Made by a program: the position numbers and the translations under genes. Of a DNA stretch of 36,496 nucleotides, positions 8,050-15,767 are shown in pieces (positions within the stretch are counted from its first letter, which is position 1; every line of letters begins with the position of its first letter). The DNA is from Colwellia sp. (GTDB taxonomy: Bacteria > Pseudomonadota > Gammaproteobacteria > Enterobacterales > Alteromonadaceae). Location: the NCBI GenBank assembly GCA_016765685.1, contig JAESPR010000123.1:1-36496 (forward strand). Direction: 5' to 3'. The notes under the pieces are model-generated. The model made no database searches. It saw only the letters and a list, made by a program, of their open reading frames with translations, and was not told the DNA's origin.

Positions 8050-9006
8050 TTGCTCACTAAAAAATTGCCTCCAAAAACGTATCAAAAACTAAGCAAAAGC
8101 ACTCAGCATAGAAAAGTCACCATAGAAAATCGTGTGGATGGTTTTTCTATTCTATTTTTTGCCATGGCGAGTCAATGCGAAATTATTATAGAAACGACTA
8201 AAAAATCACTTGCTAAACGTCTTGGCGACAAGCTTGCCAAGGAAGTATGGCGTATTGAAGACAAGTACAGTCGTTATAATGTAAATAGTATTTGCAGTAA
8301 AATTAACCAAAGTAATGGGCAAGCAGTCGCTATTGATAATGAAACCTACTTGTTATTAAATTTTGCTGATACTTGTTATCAACTCAGTGACGGTTTGTTT
8401 GATATTACTTCAGGCGTACTCAGACGAATATGGCGTTTTGATTGTACCGATAATGTGCCAACAGATGAGCAAGTTAATGATCTCACAGCTTATATTGGTT
8501 GGTATAAAGTGAGTTATGATGACCAAACTATTACCTTACCAGAAAGTATGGAAATTGATTTTGGTGGTATCGGTAAAGAATATGCCGTTGATCGCTGCAT
8601 TTTACTTAGCCAAGCAATAACCGACAAGCCTGTTTTAGTCAATTTAGGGGGGGATTTATGTGCAACGTCACCACGTAAAAACAATCAAGCTTGGCAAGTG
8701 GGTATAGAAAACCCTGACTTTCAAGCACACAAAGAACAAAATCAGCAAATGATTGTGTCACTAACCCAAGGCGCTCTTGCTACCAGTGGCGATGCTCAGC
8801 GGTACTTATTAAAAGACGGCAAACGATATAGCCATATATTAAATGCCAAAACAGGCTGGCCTATTGAGCATGCACCACGTTCAATAACCGTGGTTGCACC
8901 GCAGTGTGTTCAAGCGGGAATTTTGGCAACCTTAGCTTTATTGCAAGGTGAAAATGCAGAAGAATTTTTAGCTGAGCAAGGTATTAAATTTTGGGCGCTC
9001 AGGTAA
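8050..9006 (+). CDS. apbE: ApbE-type FAD:protein FMN transferase
   Basis: This 318-residue ApbE-family enzyme transfers FMN from FAD to a Thr or Ser of an extracytoplasmic protein. Motifs in order are FFAMASQCEIII, VWRIEDKYSRYN, the substrate segment FDITSGVLRRIWRF, MEIDFGGIGKEYAVDR, VLVNLGGDLCATS, LATSGDAQRYL and RYSHILNAKTGWP. These cover the FAD- and Mg-binding positions. The start is taken as TTG 8050, 18 bp after the DUF3570 stop. No lipobox or clear signal peptide is seen, unlike many ApbE proteins, so it may act in the cytoplasm or be exported atypically; an internal ATG just before the first motif is an alternative start. No separate FMN-bind-domain substrate is encoded nearby, so the substrate may be DUF3570 or lie elsewhere. 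Confidence 0.88.
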   Translation: MLTKKLPPKTYQKLSKSTQHRKVTIENRVDGFSILFFAMASQCEIIIETTKKSLAKRLGDKLAKEVWRIEDKYSRYNVNSICSKINQSNGQAVAIDNETYLLLNFADTCYQLSDGLFDITSGVLRRIWRFDCTDNVPTDEQVNDLTAYIGWYKVSYDDQTITLPESMEIDFGGIGKEYAVDRCILLSQAITDKPVLVNLGGDLCATSPRKNNQAWQVGIENPDFQAHKEQNQQMIVSLTQGALATSGDAQRYLLKDGKRYSHILNAKTGWPIEHAPRSITVVAPQCVQAGILATLALLQGENAEEFLAEQGIKFWALR

Positions 9007-9103
9007 CCGTCATTAATAGTCACTATAAGGTATGAATCTTAAATTTGGAAATTAACGAAATATTTTGCTAAATTTAACTCTATAGCTTGTTGGGTTTTTT
9101 GAT

Positions 9104-9841
9104 ATGCGATATATAACCGTTCTTTTTATTCTGATAACTATGTCAAGCCTTGCGCAAGCATCTAATGAGATAACTTGTTATAGCTCGATATATGCACCTT
9201 ATTCTTATTTGAAAGAGGGAAGACCAACCGGTATCGATATTGATATCGTGACCGCAATAGCGAAAAAAATAGACCTTTCGGTTTCGTTTAAAATCATTCC
9301 ATGGTCGAGGTTAAAACAAAACGTGCGTGCGGGAAAAATCGATTGTGCTATGGCTTTTTTAAAAAGCTCTACCTATACCGATAACATGATTTTTATGAAC
9401 AGCCCTATCACCACGGGGTATTTTACGCTATTTATTGAGGAAAATAATACAGAGAAACTGCAAACACTGACTGACTTTTATGGTTTAACGGTTGGGGTTA
9501 ATCGAGGTTTTAAAGCACCTTTAGTGTTTAATCAAGCAGTGGCTAACAACTTGATTAAAAAATATGAAGTAGGAGATGAACAACAAAGTTTACAAATGTT
9601 ATTAAAATCAAGGCTTTCCGGAGTGTTAACCGATAAAGTGGTTGGCATGTTTAATTTACAGCAGTTAGGTATTACCACCATTGTTCCCCTTAAAAAACCT
9701 ATAACTTCTATTGCCGTATATTTGATTTTTTCGAAAAACATGCAAGTATCTGGCTTAGTAAAAAAATTTGATATTGCGTTAGCGGCTCTACGGCAAGAGG
9801 GCACTTATCAACTAATCATAGATAAGTACCTCGACAACTAA
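9104..9841 (+). CDS. Solitary periplasmic solute-binding protein (SBP_bac_3 type), copy 1
   Basis: This 245-residue exported protein has signal peptide MRYITVLFILITMSSLAQAS. A bacterial family-3 solute-binding fold follows: CYSSIYAPYSYLKEGRPTGI, DIDIVTAIAKKI, FKIIPWSRLK, AGKIDCAMAFL, TVGVNRGF, GVLTDKVVGMFNL. Such proteins usually bind amino acids or related small polar ligands for an ABC importer, but no permease or ATPase gene is next to it, so ligand and partner are unknown. It is one of a tandem pair about 60% identical by eye (see 9945-10721). The upstream AT-rich sequence of the pair is also similar, so the duplicated unit included the leader. Expression with the apbE cluster 97 bp upstream is possible but not indicated. 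Confidence 0.87.
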   Translation: MRYITVLFILITMSSLAQASNEITCYSSIYAPYSYLKEGRPTGIDIDIVTAIAKKIDLSVSFKIIPWSRLKQNVRAGKIDCAMAFLKSSTYTDNMIFMNSPITTGYFTLFIEENNTEKLQTLTDFYGLTVGVNRGFKAPLVFNQAVANNLIKKYEVGDEQQSLQMLLKSRLSGVLTDKVVGMFNLQQLGITTIVPLKKPITSIAVYLIFSKNMQVSGLVKKFDIALAALRQEGTYQLIIDKYLDN

Positions 9842-9944
9842 CAATTAAACTAGGGAATAACAAATCTAGATTGTCGAAGCAAAGGACACAGATTATGGGT
9901 AGTGATAGAATACAGTTTCTAAATTTTGAAATTAAAAAATAACC

Positions 9945-10721
9945 TTGATAAATTTTAATCATATACCTTTACTGAATGTATCAATAAGAACGCTAAGTTT
10001 TATTCTTCTCTTGTTTACTTGGTCATGTTTAGCTAACACATCAAAGCAACTTACTTGTTATAGCTCAATTTATGCGCCTTATTCTTATCTTGAAGCCGGT
10101 CAACCAACGGGCATTGATATTGATTTGATTAATATAATTGCCGATAAAATTGGTATTGATGTTACCTTTAAAATTATCCCTTGGTCTCGATTAAAGCAAA
10201 GCATTGTTGCTGGAAAAATTGATTGTGCCGCCGCTTTTTTACCATCCTCTGCATTTACCAAAAAAATGTTTTTTATGAAATACCCGATCACTACCGGTGA
10301 GCACACCATATTCATTAAAGAGCATAATAAAAATAAATTTAAAACATTAACCGATTTTTATGGTTACACCATAGCCGTTAATCGAGGTTTTAAAACACCA
10401 CTAATTTTTAGCCAAGCAATTACTGATAAGTTAATAAAAAAATATGATGTAGGGGATGAGCTTCAAAGCTTACAAATGTTATCAGCGTCTAGGGTTGAAG
10501 GAGTCCTTACCGACAAAAGTGTCGGTTTATTTAATTTACATCAATTAAAAATCAACAATATTATCCCCCTTGCAGAGCCGCTAACTTCTACGCCGGTTTT
10601 TCTAGTTTTTTCTAAAAAAATAAAAGACACTGGGCTAATAGCAAAATTTGATCAGGCACTAATATCAATGCAAGCAGAGGGTATTTATCAGAAAATTATT
10701 GATAAGTATCTTTTGTATTAA
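9945..10721 (+). CDS. Solitary periplasmic solute-binding protein, copy 2 (altered start)
   Basis: This paralogue of the preceding gene has CYSSIYAPYSYLEAGQPTGI, FKIIPWSRLK, AGKIDCAAAF, TIAVNRGF and GVLTDKSVGLFNL. Aligning the two without gaps, the ATG of copy 1 falls on ATA at 9984 here (IRTLSFILLLFTWSCLA... against MRYITVLFILITMSSLA...). The nearest usable start is TTG at 9945, giving 258 residues with a 13-residue extension before the signal sequence, corresponding to non-coding leader in copy 1. Neither start has a good Shine-Dalgarno sequence. The coding frame is intact and well conserved, so it is probably expressed from TTG, or inefficiently from ATA. The ligand is unknown, and no transporter partners are adjacent. 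Confidence 0.83.
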   Translation: MINFNHIPLLNVSIRTLSFILLLFTWSCLANTSKQLTCYSSIYAPYSYLEAGQPTGIDIDLINIIADKIGIDVTFKIIPWSRLKQSIVAGKIDCAAAFLPSSAFTKKMFFMKYPITTGEHTIFIKEHNKNKFKTLTDFYGYTIAVNRGFKTPLIFSQAITDKLIKKYDVGDELQSLQMLSASRVEGVLTDKSVGLFNLHQLKINNIIPLAEPLTSTPVFLVFSKKIKDTGLIAKFDQALISMQAEGIYQKIIDKYLLY

Positions 10722-10759
10722 TATACCCATATACGGGTATAGATGTTATCTCACTGCCG

Positions 10760-10862
10760 TTGGGAATTTAATTTGTCATTTCATTATTTTTACCTATTAA
10801 TACCATAGTATATGGACTCCTTTGAGCACTTTGATTTGAAATTTTTTATTGAAAATTCCCAA
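10760..10862. repeat. 10-bp inverted repeats bounding a 103-bp AT-rich spacer
   Basis: TTGGGAATTT (10760-10769) and its exact complement (10853-10862) bracket AT-rich sequence between the second binding-protein gene and the DUF5062 gene. Just upstream is a small dyad, TATACCC-ATATAC-GGGTATA (10724-10743 region). This may be a decayed MITE or simple chance in AT-rich DNA. There is no coding capacity. Confidence 0.3.
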
Positions 10863-10921
10863 TAGACAATTGACTTGACTCATGTTTTAAAGCATCTTTA
10901 GTTCAAGTTTAATTTTAAGAA

Positions 10922-11191
10922 ATGAATGACATGAAAAAATTAAAAAATGAAGCGGAATTATTTAAAAAAGCCTTAGTTATTGGTGAGAAATATGCAGTAA
11001 ATCGTGGTTATAAAAATTTTTCTGCGACAAGTTCGGCTAAAGACAAAGTTGAAAGTCTCTATCGTTTATTGGTCAGTGATAAATTAATACAACCATTGCC
11101 AATTGATAATGAAGATCAACCGCATATGAAGCACAAATTAGCGCTATGGATTGCCAAGCAATTACCTGAAGGGCATACTTTACTCAAATAG
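10922..11191 (+). CDS. DUF5062 family protein
   Basis: This 89-residue soluble, lysine-rich helical protein contains KKLKNEAELFKKAL, IGEKYAVNRGYKNF, KDKVESLYRLLVSDKLIQPL and MKHKLALWIAKQLPEGH. This pattern matches the DUF5062 family I know from Vibrio and related marine gammaproteobacteria. No catalytic motif, signal peptide or membrane segment is present, and the function is unknown. The start may be ATG 10922 or the ATG three codons later; neither has a strong Shine-Dalgarno sequence. It is a single-gene unit between an AT-rich gap and the hairpin at 11203-11229. Confidence 0.82.
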   Translation: MNDMKKLKNEAELFKKALVIGEKYAVNRGYKNFSATSSAKDKVESLYRLLVSDKLIQPLPIDNEDQPHMKHKLALWIAKQLPEGHTLLK

Positions 11192-11202
11192 TTTTAAAAG
11201 GT

Positions 11203-11229
11203 TGTAAAGCACTCATCAAGTGCTTTACA
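11203..11229. terminator. Hairpin between DUF5062 gene and the metal-efflux operon
   Basis: TGTAAAGCACT (11203-11213) and AGTGCTTTACA (11219-11229) form a perfect 11-bp stem with a 5-nt loop between convergent transcription units. On the minus strand it is followed by a T-rich run (ACCTTTTAAAAC), so it best fits the end of the metal-efflux operon. The plus-strand side has no T-tract. Confidence 0.6.
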
Positions 11230-11270
11230 GCTATTAAAGTTGTGGGAACGAACAATACAATTAAGGATGT

Positions 11271-11816
11271 TTATTTAAGACCATGCTGTTCATATTTCCC
11301 TTTTACCGTCAGCAGAACAGTAACAGCAACATCAGACGTGTTTTTCCAATACCAGCCATGAGAGCCTGCAAATGGCGTAGTGAAACTGCCTTTCATCTCA
11401 TCTAATGTGGCTATGGCATAACTTTCAAAGTAGCCGGTGGTATCTCCCTCAGGTTCGCCATGTAAGTCAAAATACAACACGGCTCCACTGGTTAGCCATT
11501 CATACTCAATTTTTTGATATTGTTGCATAACGAATTTATATTCAACGCCACTATCTGCAGGCACAATTATTTCAATTGTTGCTGTCGCACCTTTTTCTGA
11601 TGTTGCTTGTGTAGAGGGTTTAGCAGAGGTTTCAGCTTTTGCATGGTGAAAAATTGTTAAACCAAGTTTATGCCCTATACCGGTAGGATCGATGTTGTAT
11701 TCAGCAGGTAATATTACCGTTAATAATGTTATCACTGCGAAGACAAAACTGATCAGAGTATATTTAATCAATGTTCGGTTTGTTAGCGTTATAGATTGTG
11801 GTGTTGTATTTTGCAT
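11271..11816 (-). CDS. Unrecognised membrane-anchored protein at end of metal-efflux operon
   Basis: The product has 181 residues. One N-terminal transmembrane segment (YTLISFVFAVITLLTVILPA, about 20-38) is followed by EYNIDPTGIGHKLGLT, an Ala/Thr-rich linker (about 60-75) and an extracytoplasmic beta-rich domain (about 78-181). That domain contains VPADSGVEYKFVMQQYQKIE, YFDLHGEPEG and FAGSHGWYWKNTSDVAVTVL. I do not know a characterised homologue, but I have the impression that similar anchored proteins occur beside RND metal pumps in marine proteobacteria. His, Glu and Asp residues in the outer domain could bind metal. It follows hupE by about 56 bp on the same strand, so it is probably cotranscribed and may be a periplasmic metal-handling accessory. 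This is context inference only. Confidence 0.75.
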   Translation of the reverse strand: MQNTTPQSITLTNRTLIKYTLISFVFAVITLLTVILPAEYNIDPTGIGHKLGLTIFHHAKAETSAKPSTQATSEKGATATIEIIVPADSGVEYKFVMQQYQKIEYEWLTSGAVLYFDLHGEPEGDTTGYFESYAIATLDEMKGSFTTPFAGSHGWYWKNTSDVAVTVLLTVKGKYEQHGLK

Positions 11817-11872
11817 CTCTTTGTCTCTTGATTCGGGTTTAATCGCTTAAAGTGTCATTAAATTCTAATAAG

Positions 11873-12571
11873 TTAACTAATAAAATAGCCTGTTAATTGC
11901 AAGCCTATTAGCATAAATCCTGCGCTCATCAATAAACCATTGGTATTGGTCGCAAATCGAGTAAAACTACTGTGCTTACGCCAAAAGTTAATGGCTAAAA
12001 GAATAAAGGCCAGAGCGGTAAATTGCCCTAATTCAACCCCTACATTAAAGGCAATTAAATTAGGAATTAAGCCATCTTCTGGCAGTTGAAACTCTTGTAA
12101 CTTGGTTGCTAGGCCAAAACCGTGCAAAAGACCGAAAAGAAGCACAGCGAGCTTGGCATTGGGTGATTTACCAAGGAGTCGCTTAAAACCGCCTAAATTA
12201 TCAAAACCTTTATAGACGACTGAAAAACCAATAATAGCATCAATTAAGTAAGCGTTTACTTGAATGTCACTGATCACGCCATAAAGCAAGGTTATGCTGT
12301 GCCCTAAGGTAAACATACTGACATACAGTAAAACATCTCGGCTTCTGTATAAAAAGAACAGCACACCGACTAAGAACAATAAATGATCATAACCGGTTAC
12401 CATATGTTTAGCACCGATATACAAAAAGGGAATAATTTGTACTCCCGTATTTTGCTGCAAAAAAGCACGAGTACTCTCATCTACCCCATGAGCAAAAGCT
12501 TCCATAGGTAGCCAAATAGTTAGTAAGGCGATGAGGTAAATTGAGCCATAGCGCAGAAAAGTGTTAGACAT
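11873..12571 (-). CDS. HupE/UreJ-family membrane protein
   Basis: I chose the start at 12571 because GAGGAGA lies 6 nt upstream, the ATG overlaps the CzcA stop by 8 nt, and it gives a clean signal sequence (MSNTFLRYGSIYLIALLTIW...EAFAHG). A longer frame to 12634 lies wholly inside czcA. The protein has 232 residues. After signal cleavage it has about six transmembrane helices with the HupE/UreJ_2 signatures GAKHMVTGYDHLLFLVGVLF, FTLGHSITL, LFGLLHGFGLA and FNVGVELGQ. The conserved His and Asp residues within the helices fit a metal (Ni/Co-type) permease. Translational coupling to the RND pump suggests a role in moving the same metal; the direction of transport is unknown. Confidence 0.88.
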   Translation of the reverse strand: MSNTFLRYGSIYLIALLTIWLPMEAFAHGVDESTRAFLQQNTGVQIIPFLYIGAKHMVTGYDHLLFLVGVLFFLYRSRDVLLYVSMFTLGHSITLLYGVISDIQVNAYLIDAIIGFSVVYKGFDNLGGFKRLLGKSPNAKLAVLLFGLLHGFGLATKLQEFQLPEDGLIPNLIAFNVGVELGQFTALAFILLAINFWRKHSSFTRFATNTNGLLMSAGFMLIGLQLTGYFIS

Positions 12572-15500
12572 TAACAGTCTCCTCTGGGTAATTTGTTTTA
12601 GCGTTAGCTTCTTTGTGATCATGCTTTTCTTCACGGTGCAGTAGGCGATATAAAACAGGCAGCACGAATAGTGTTAACAGGGTTGAAGAAATTATTCCTC
12701 CAATAACTACCGTGGCTAATGGCCGTTGAACCTCAGAGCCAATGCCGGTACTAAGCGCCATCGGCACAAAGCCTAGCGAGGCAACCAGTGCCGTAGTAAG
12801 CACAGGTCTCAATCGGGTCAAAGCTCCGTCAATAATTGCTTTATCTAAAGCAAAACCTTCTCGCCTAAGATCTCGAATAAATGACACCATCACCAAACCA
12901 TTTAATATCGCTATCCCTGATAGCGCGATAAAGCCTACTGCGGCTGAAATTGAAAAAGGTATATCTCTCAGTAATAAGGCAAATATACCGCCAGTTAACG
13001 CCAAAGGCACACCGGTAAAAATAATCATCGAGTCTTTAAACGAGCCTAAGGCCAAGAAAAGCAAACCGATAATCATAACTAAGGTAATAGGCACAACAAT
13101 GGCTAACCTTTTTGATGCTGATTCTAACTTTTGGTAGGTACCGCCATATTCAATCCAATAACCAGCAGGTATCTCAACAGTCTCATTAATTGCTGCTTGA
13201 ATATCTTTAACAAAGGAGCCTAAATCTCTGCCTCTGACATTAGCAGTAACAACGAATCTACGTTTACCATTTTCTCTATTGACTTGATTTACGCCTTCAA
13301 CCAATTTAAGTTCAGCAACTTCTTGCAATGGAACATACTCTTGCTGTAGCACATTGCTATTATTGTTCATAATAATAGGCAAATAAGCTAACGCATCAAC
13401 ATCAGTTCTTAGCGCTTCAGGTAGACGTACTACAATATCGATGCGCTGATCACCTTGATAGAATTTACCCGCAATAGTGCCTCCTAATGCGGTACCAAGC
13501 TGTGTTTGTAATGCTTTCACACTGAGCCCATATTTTGCTAATTGTTCAAGATCAGGGTTAATGGTCAACATCGGCAAACCTGTGGTACGCTCAACTTGCA
13601 CATCAACTATACCTTCTACATTGGCAATGGCAGCGTTTATACTGTTACCTATAGCCGTTAATGTTTCAAAGTCATCGCCAAATACTTTAATAGCAAGCTC
13701 TGCACGTACACCTGCGAGTAACTCGTTAAAGCGCATTTGTATCGGTTGTAAAAACTCATAGCGATTACCGGGTATAGGCTCAACTACTTTTGCTAGCTCT
13801 TCAACAAATTGATTTTTAGATTTTTTAGGATCGGGCCATTCACTGCGCGGTTTTAAAATAATAAAATTATCGGCAACACTTGGCGGCACAGCATCGGTGG
13901 CAACATCTGCGGTGCCTATTTTGGTAAAAACACGTTCTACTTCGGGCATTTGGGAGATTTTTTCTTCCAAAACTTTTTGTAATGCCACAGATTGCGATAA
14001 TGAGGTACCCGGAATGCGCAAGGCATGCATGGCAATATCACCTTCATCCAAGTTTGGCATAAATTCACTCCCCAGTTTGTTTACTGAAAATCCTGCCAAG
14101 CCGACAAGACTAACAGCGAATAACACCACCAACCAGCGAACCTTTAGCGCAAAAGTCAATGAGGGACGATAGAGGGCAAGTGAATACTTGAGGACGATAT
14201 TTTCTTTTTCCTTAACCGGACCTTTAAACAAAATTGCAATAGCCGCTGGTACAAAGGTTACCGTTAGCAACATGGCACAAGATAAAGCAATCACCACGGT
14301 AAACGCCATCGGGTGAAACATTTTACCTTCAACACCGGTGAGAGCAAAAATAGGTAAATAAACCGCAGTGATAATAAAGACACCAAACATGGCGGGGCGA
14401 ATAACCTCTTTTGTTGCTGCAAAGACCAATGTTAGGCGTTCATTAACCGACATCGTTCGGCCGTTATGTGAGGCTGCATTGAGCTTCCTCATACAGTTTT
14501 CAACAATAATAATGGCGCCATCAACCAGTAGACCAAAATCTAAGGCGCCTAAACTCATTAAATTAGCACTCACACCCGCCTGTACCATGCCGGTGATAGT
14601 CATTAACATGGCAAAGGGGATCACCGCAGCGGTAAGTAATGCCGCGCGCATATTGCCTAGCATAACAAACAACACCACAATAACTAATAACGCGCCTCCT
14701 AACAGGTTGTTTTTAACAGTATTTAAGGTTTTGTCAACTAAACTGGTACGATCATAAACAGCCGTAACCGTAATACCAACAGGTAAACTCTTTTTAATTT
14801 CTTCTAGTTTAATGCCAACCGCTTTAGCGACATTACGGCTATTTTCACCAATGAGCATAAACACTGTGCTCATCACTACTTCCCTGCCGTTTTGGGTTGC
14901 CGCCCCAGTTCTTAACTCTTTACCTTCTTGTACTTTTGCCACGTCAGAAATTCGAATAACGCTGCCATCATTTGTGCTAAGTGGAATGCTAGCCAAGTCA
15001 TCTAAGCTTTGCACTTGCCCTGGGATCCGCACCAACCACTGCGCACCATTTTTTTCAATAAACCCTGCGCCTTTATTATCATTATTGTCTTGTATCGCTT
15101 GAATAACATCTTGCTGGCTAACACCAAAAGCCAGTAGTTTTTGTGGCTCAAAAGCAATCAGTATTTCACGTTTAAAGCCGCCGATAGGATTAACTTCTAC
15201 CACACCATCTACTTGCATTAACTGGGGTCTAATGACCCAATCATGTACGGTTCTTAAATCCGTAGGCGTGATAAGTTTACCTTCACCGTTACGTGAGCCA
15301 GGCTGTGCATCAACGGTGAACATGAATATTTCACCTAAGCCTGTGGCTATTGGACCAAGCTCTGGCTCTAAGCCAAAAGGTAAGTCTGATTTTGCTGACA
15401 TTAAGCGTTCATTGACTAATTGTCGGGCAAAATAAATATCGGATTCATCACTAAAAATAGCAGTCACTTGTGATAAACCGTAACGAGAAACCGAGCGTGT

Positions 15501-15743
15501 GCTAACCAAATTGGGAATGCCCGCCAAGGCTGTTTCTAATGGATAAGTTACCCGTTGCTCTACTTCAAGCGGTGTATAGCCTGGTGCCTCGGTATTGATC
15601 ATCACCTGAACATTGGTGATATCTGGTACGGCATCGATAGGAAGTTTAGTCGCATTCCAAATGCCTAACCCTGAAACCGCTAGCACTGCTAGCATAATAA
15701 TAGCGTTTCTACGGATAGAAAATTTAAGTAAATATTCGAGCAT
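12564..15743 (-). CDS. czcA: CzcA/CusA-family heavy-metal RND efflux pump
   Basis: This 1059-residue inner-membrane proton/metal antiporter is the full length expected for the HME-RND family. The proton-relay signature in helix 4 is DFGLLVDGAIIIVEN (402-416), with Asp402, Asp408 and Glu415, the positions essential in Cupriavidus CzcA. Two large periplasmic loops and twelve helices are evident. The segment NLDEGDIAMHALRIPGTSLS (565-584) matches CzcA rather than CusA, which has the copper-binding PGM at this point. A divalent cation such as Zn, Co or Cd is therefore more likely than Cu(I), though this cannot be settled by reading. It lies downstream of czcC and czcB and is coupled to hupE by an 8-nt overlap. 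Confidence 0.93.
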   Translation of the reverse strand: MLEYLLKFSIRRNAIIMLAVLAVSGLGIWNATKLPIDAVPDITNVQVMINTEAPGYTPLEVEQRVTYPLETALAGIPNLVSTRSVSRYGLSQVTAIFSDESDIYFARQLVNERLMSAKSDLPFGLEPELGPIATGLGEIFMFTVDAQPGSRNGEGKLITPTDLRTVHDWVIRPQLMQVDGVVEVNPIGGFKREILIAFEPQKLLAFGVSQQDVIQAIQDNNDNKGAGFIEKNGAQWLVRIPGQVQSLDDLASIPLSTNDGSVIRISDVAKVQEGKELRTGAATQNGREVVMSTVFMLIGENSRNVAKAVGIKLEEIKKSLPVGITVTAVYDRTSLVDKTLNTVKNNLLGGALLVIVVLFVMLGNMRAALLTAAVIPFAMLMTITGMVQAGVSANLMSLGALDFGLLVDGAIIIVENCMRKLNAASHNGRTMSVNERLTLVFAATKEVIRPAMFGVFIITAVYLPIFALTGVEGKMFHPMAFTVVIALSCAMLLTVTFVPAAIAILFKGPVKEKENIVLKYSLALYRPSLTFALKVRWLVVLFAVSLVGLAGFSVNKLGSEFMPNLDEGDIAMHALRIPGTSLSQSVALQKVLEEKISQMPEVERVFTKIGTADVATDAVPPSVADNFIILKPRSEWPDPKKSKNQFVEELAKVVEPIPGNRYEFLQPIQMRFNELLAGVRAELAIKVFGDDFETLTAIGNSINAAIANVEGIVDVQVERTTGLPMLTINPDLEQLAKYGLSVKALQTQLGTALGGTIAGKFYQGDQRIDIVVRLPEALRTDVDALAYLPIIMNNNSNVLQQEYVPLQEVAELKLVEGVNQVNRENGKRRFVVTANVRGRDLGSFVKDIQAAINETVEIPAGYWIEYGGTYQKLESASKRLAIVVPITLVMIIGLLFLALGSFKDSMIIFTGVPLALTGGIFALLLRDIPFSISAAVGFIALSGIAILNGLVMVSFIRDLRREGFALDKAIIDGALTRLRPVLTTALVASLGFVPMALSTGIGSEVQRPLATVVIGGIISSTLLTLFVLPVLYRLLHREEKHDHKEANAKTNYPEETVNV

Positions 15744-15767
15744 GATTATTCCTTCTAAAGGTAAGCC

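Noticed and set aside
9104-10721. Complete amino-acid ABC importer
   Set aside because: Only binding proteins are present; no permease or ATPase gene lies on either side.
12572-12634. Longer HupE start at 12634
   Set aside because: It would overlap czcA by 71 nt and add a polar, basic extension before the signal sequence. The ATG at 12571 has an excellent Shine-Dalgarno sequence.
12742-15435. Several plus-strand open frames of 67-131 codons antisense to czcA
   Set aside because: Their translations are Ser/Pro/Thr-rich, low-complexity sequences typical of antisense shadows, and czcA covers the region with intact family motifs.
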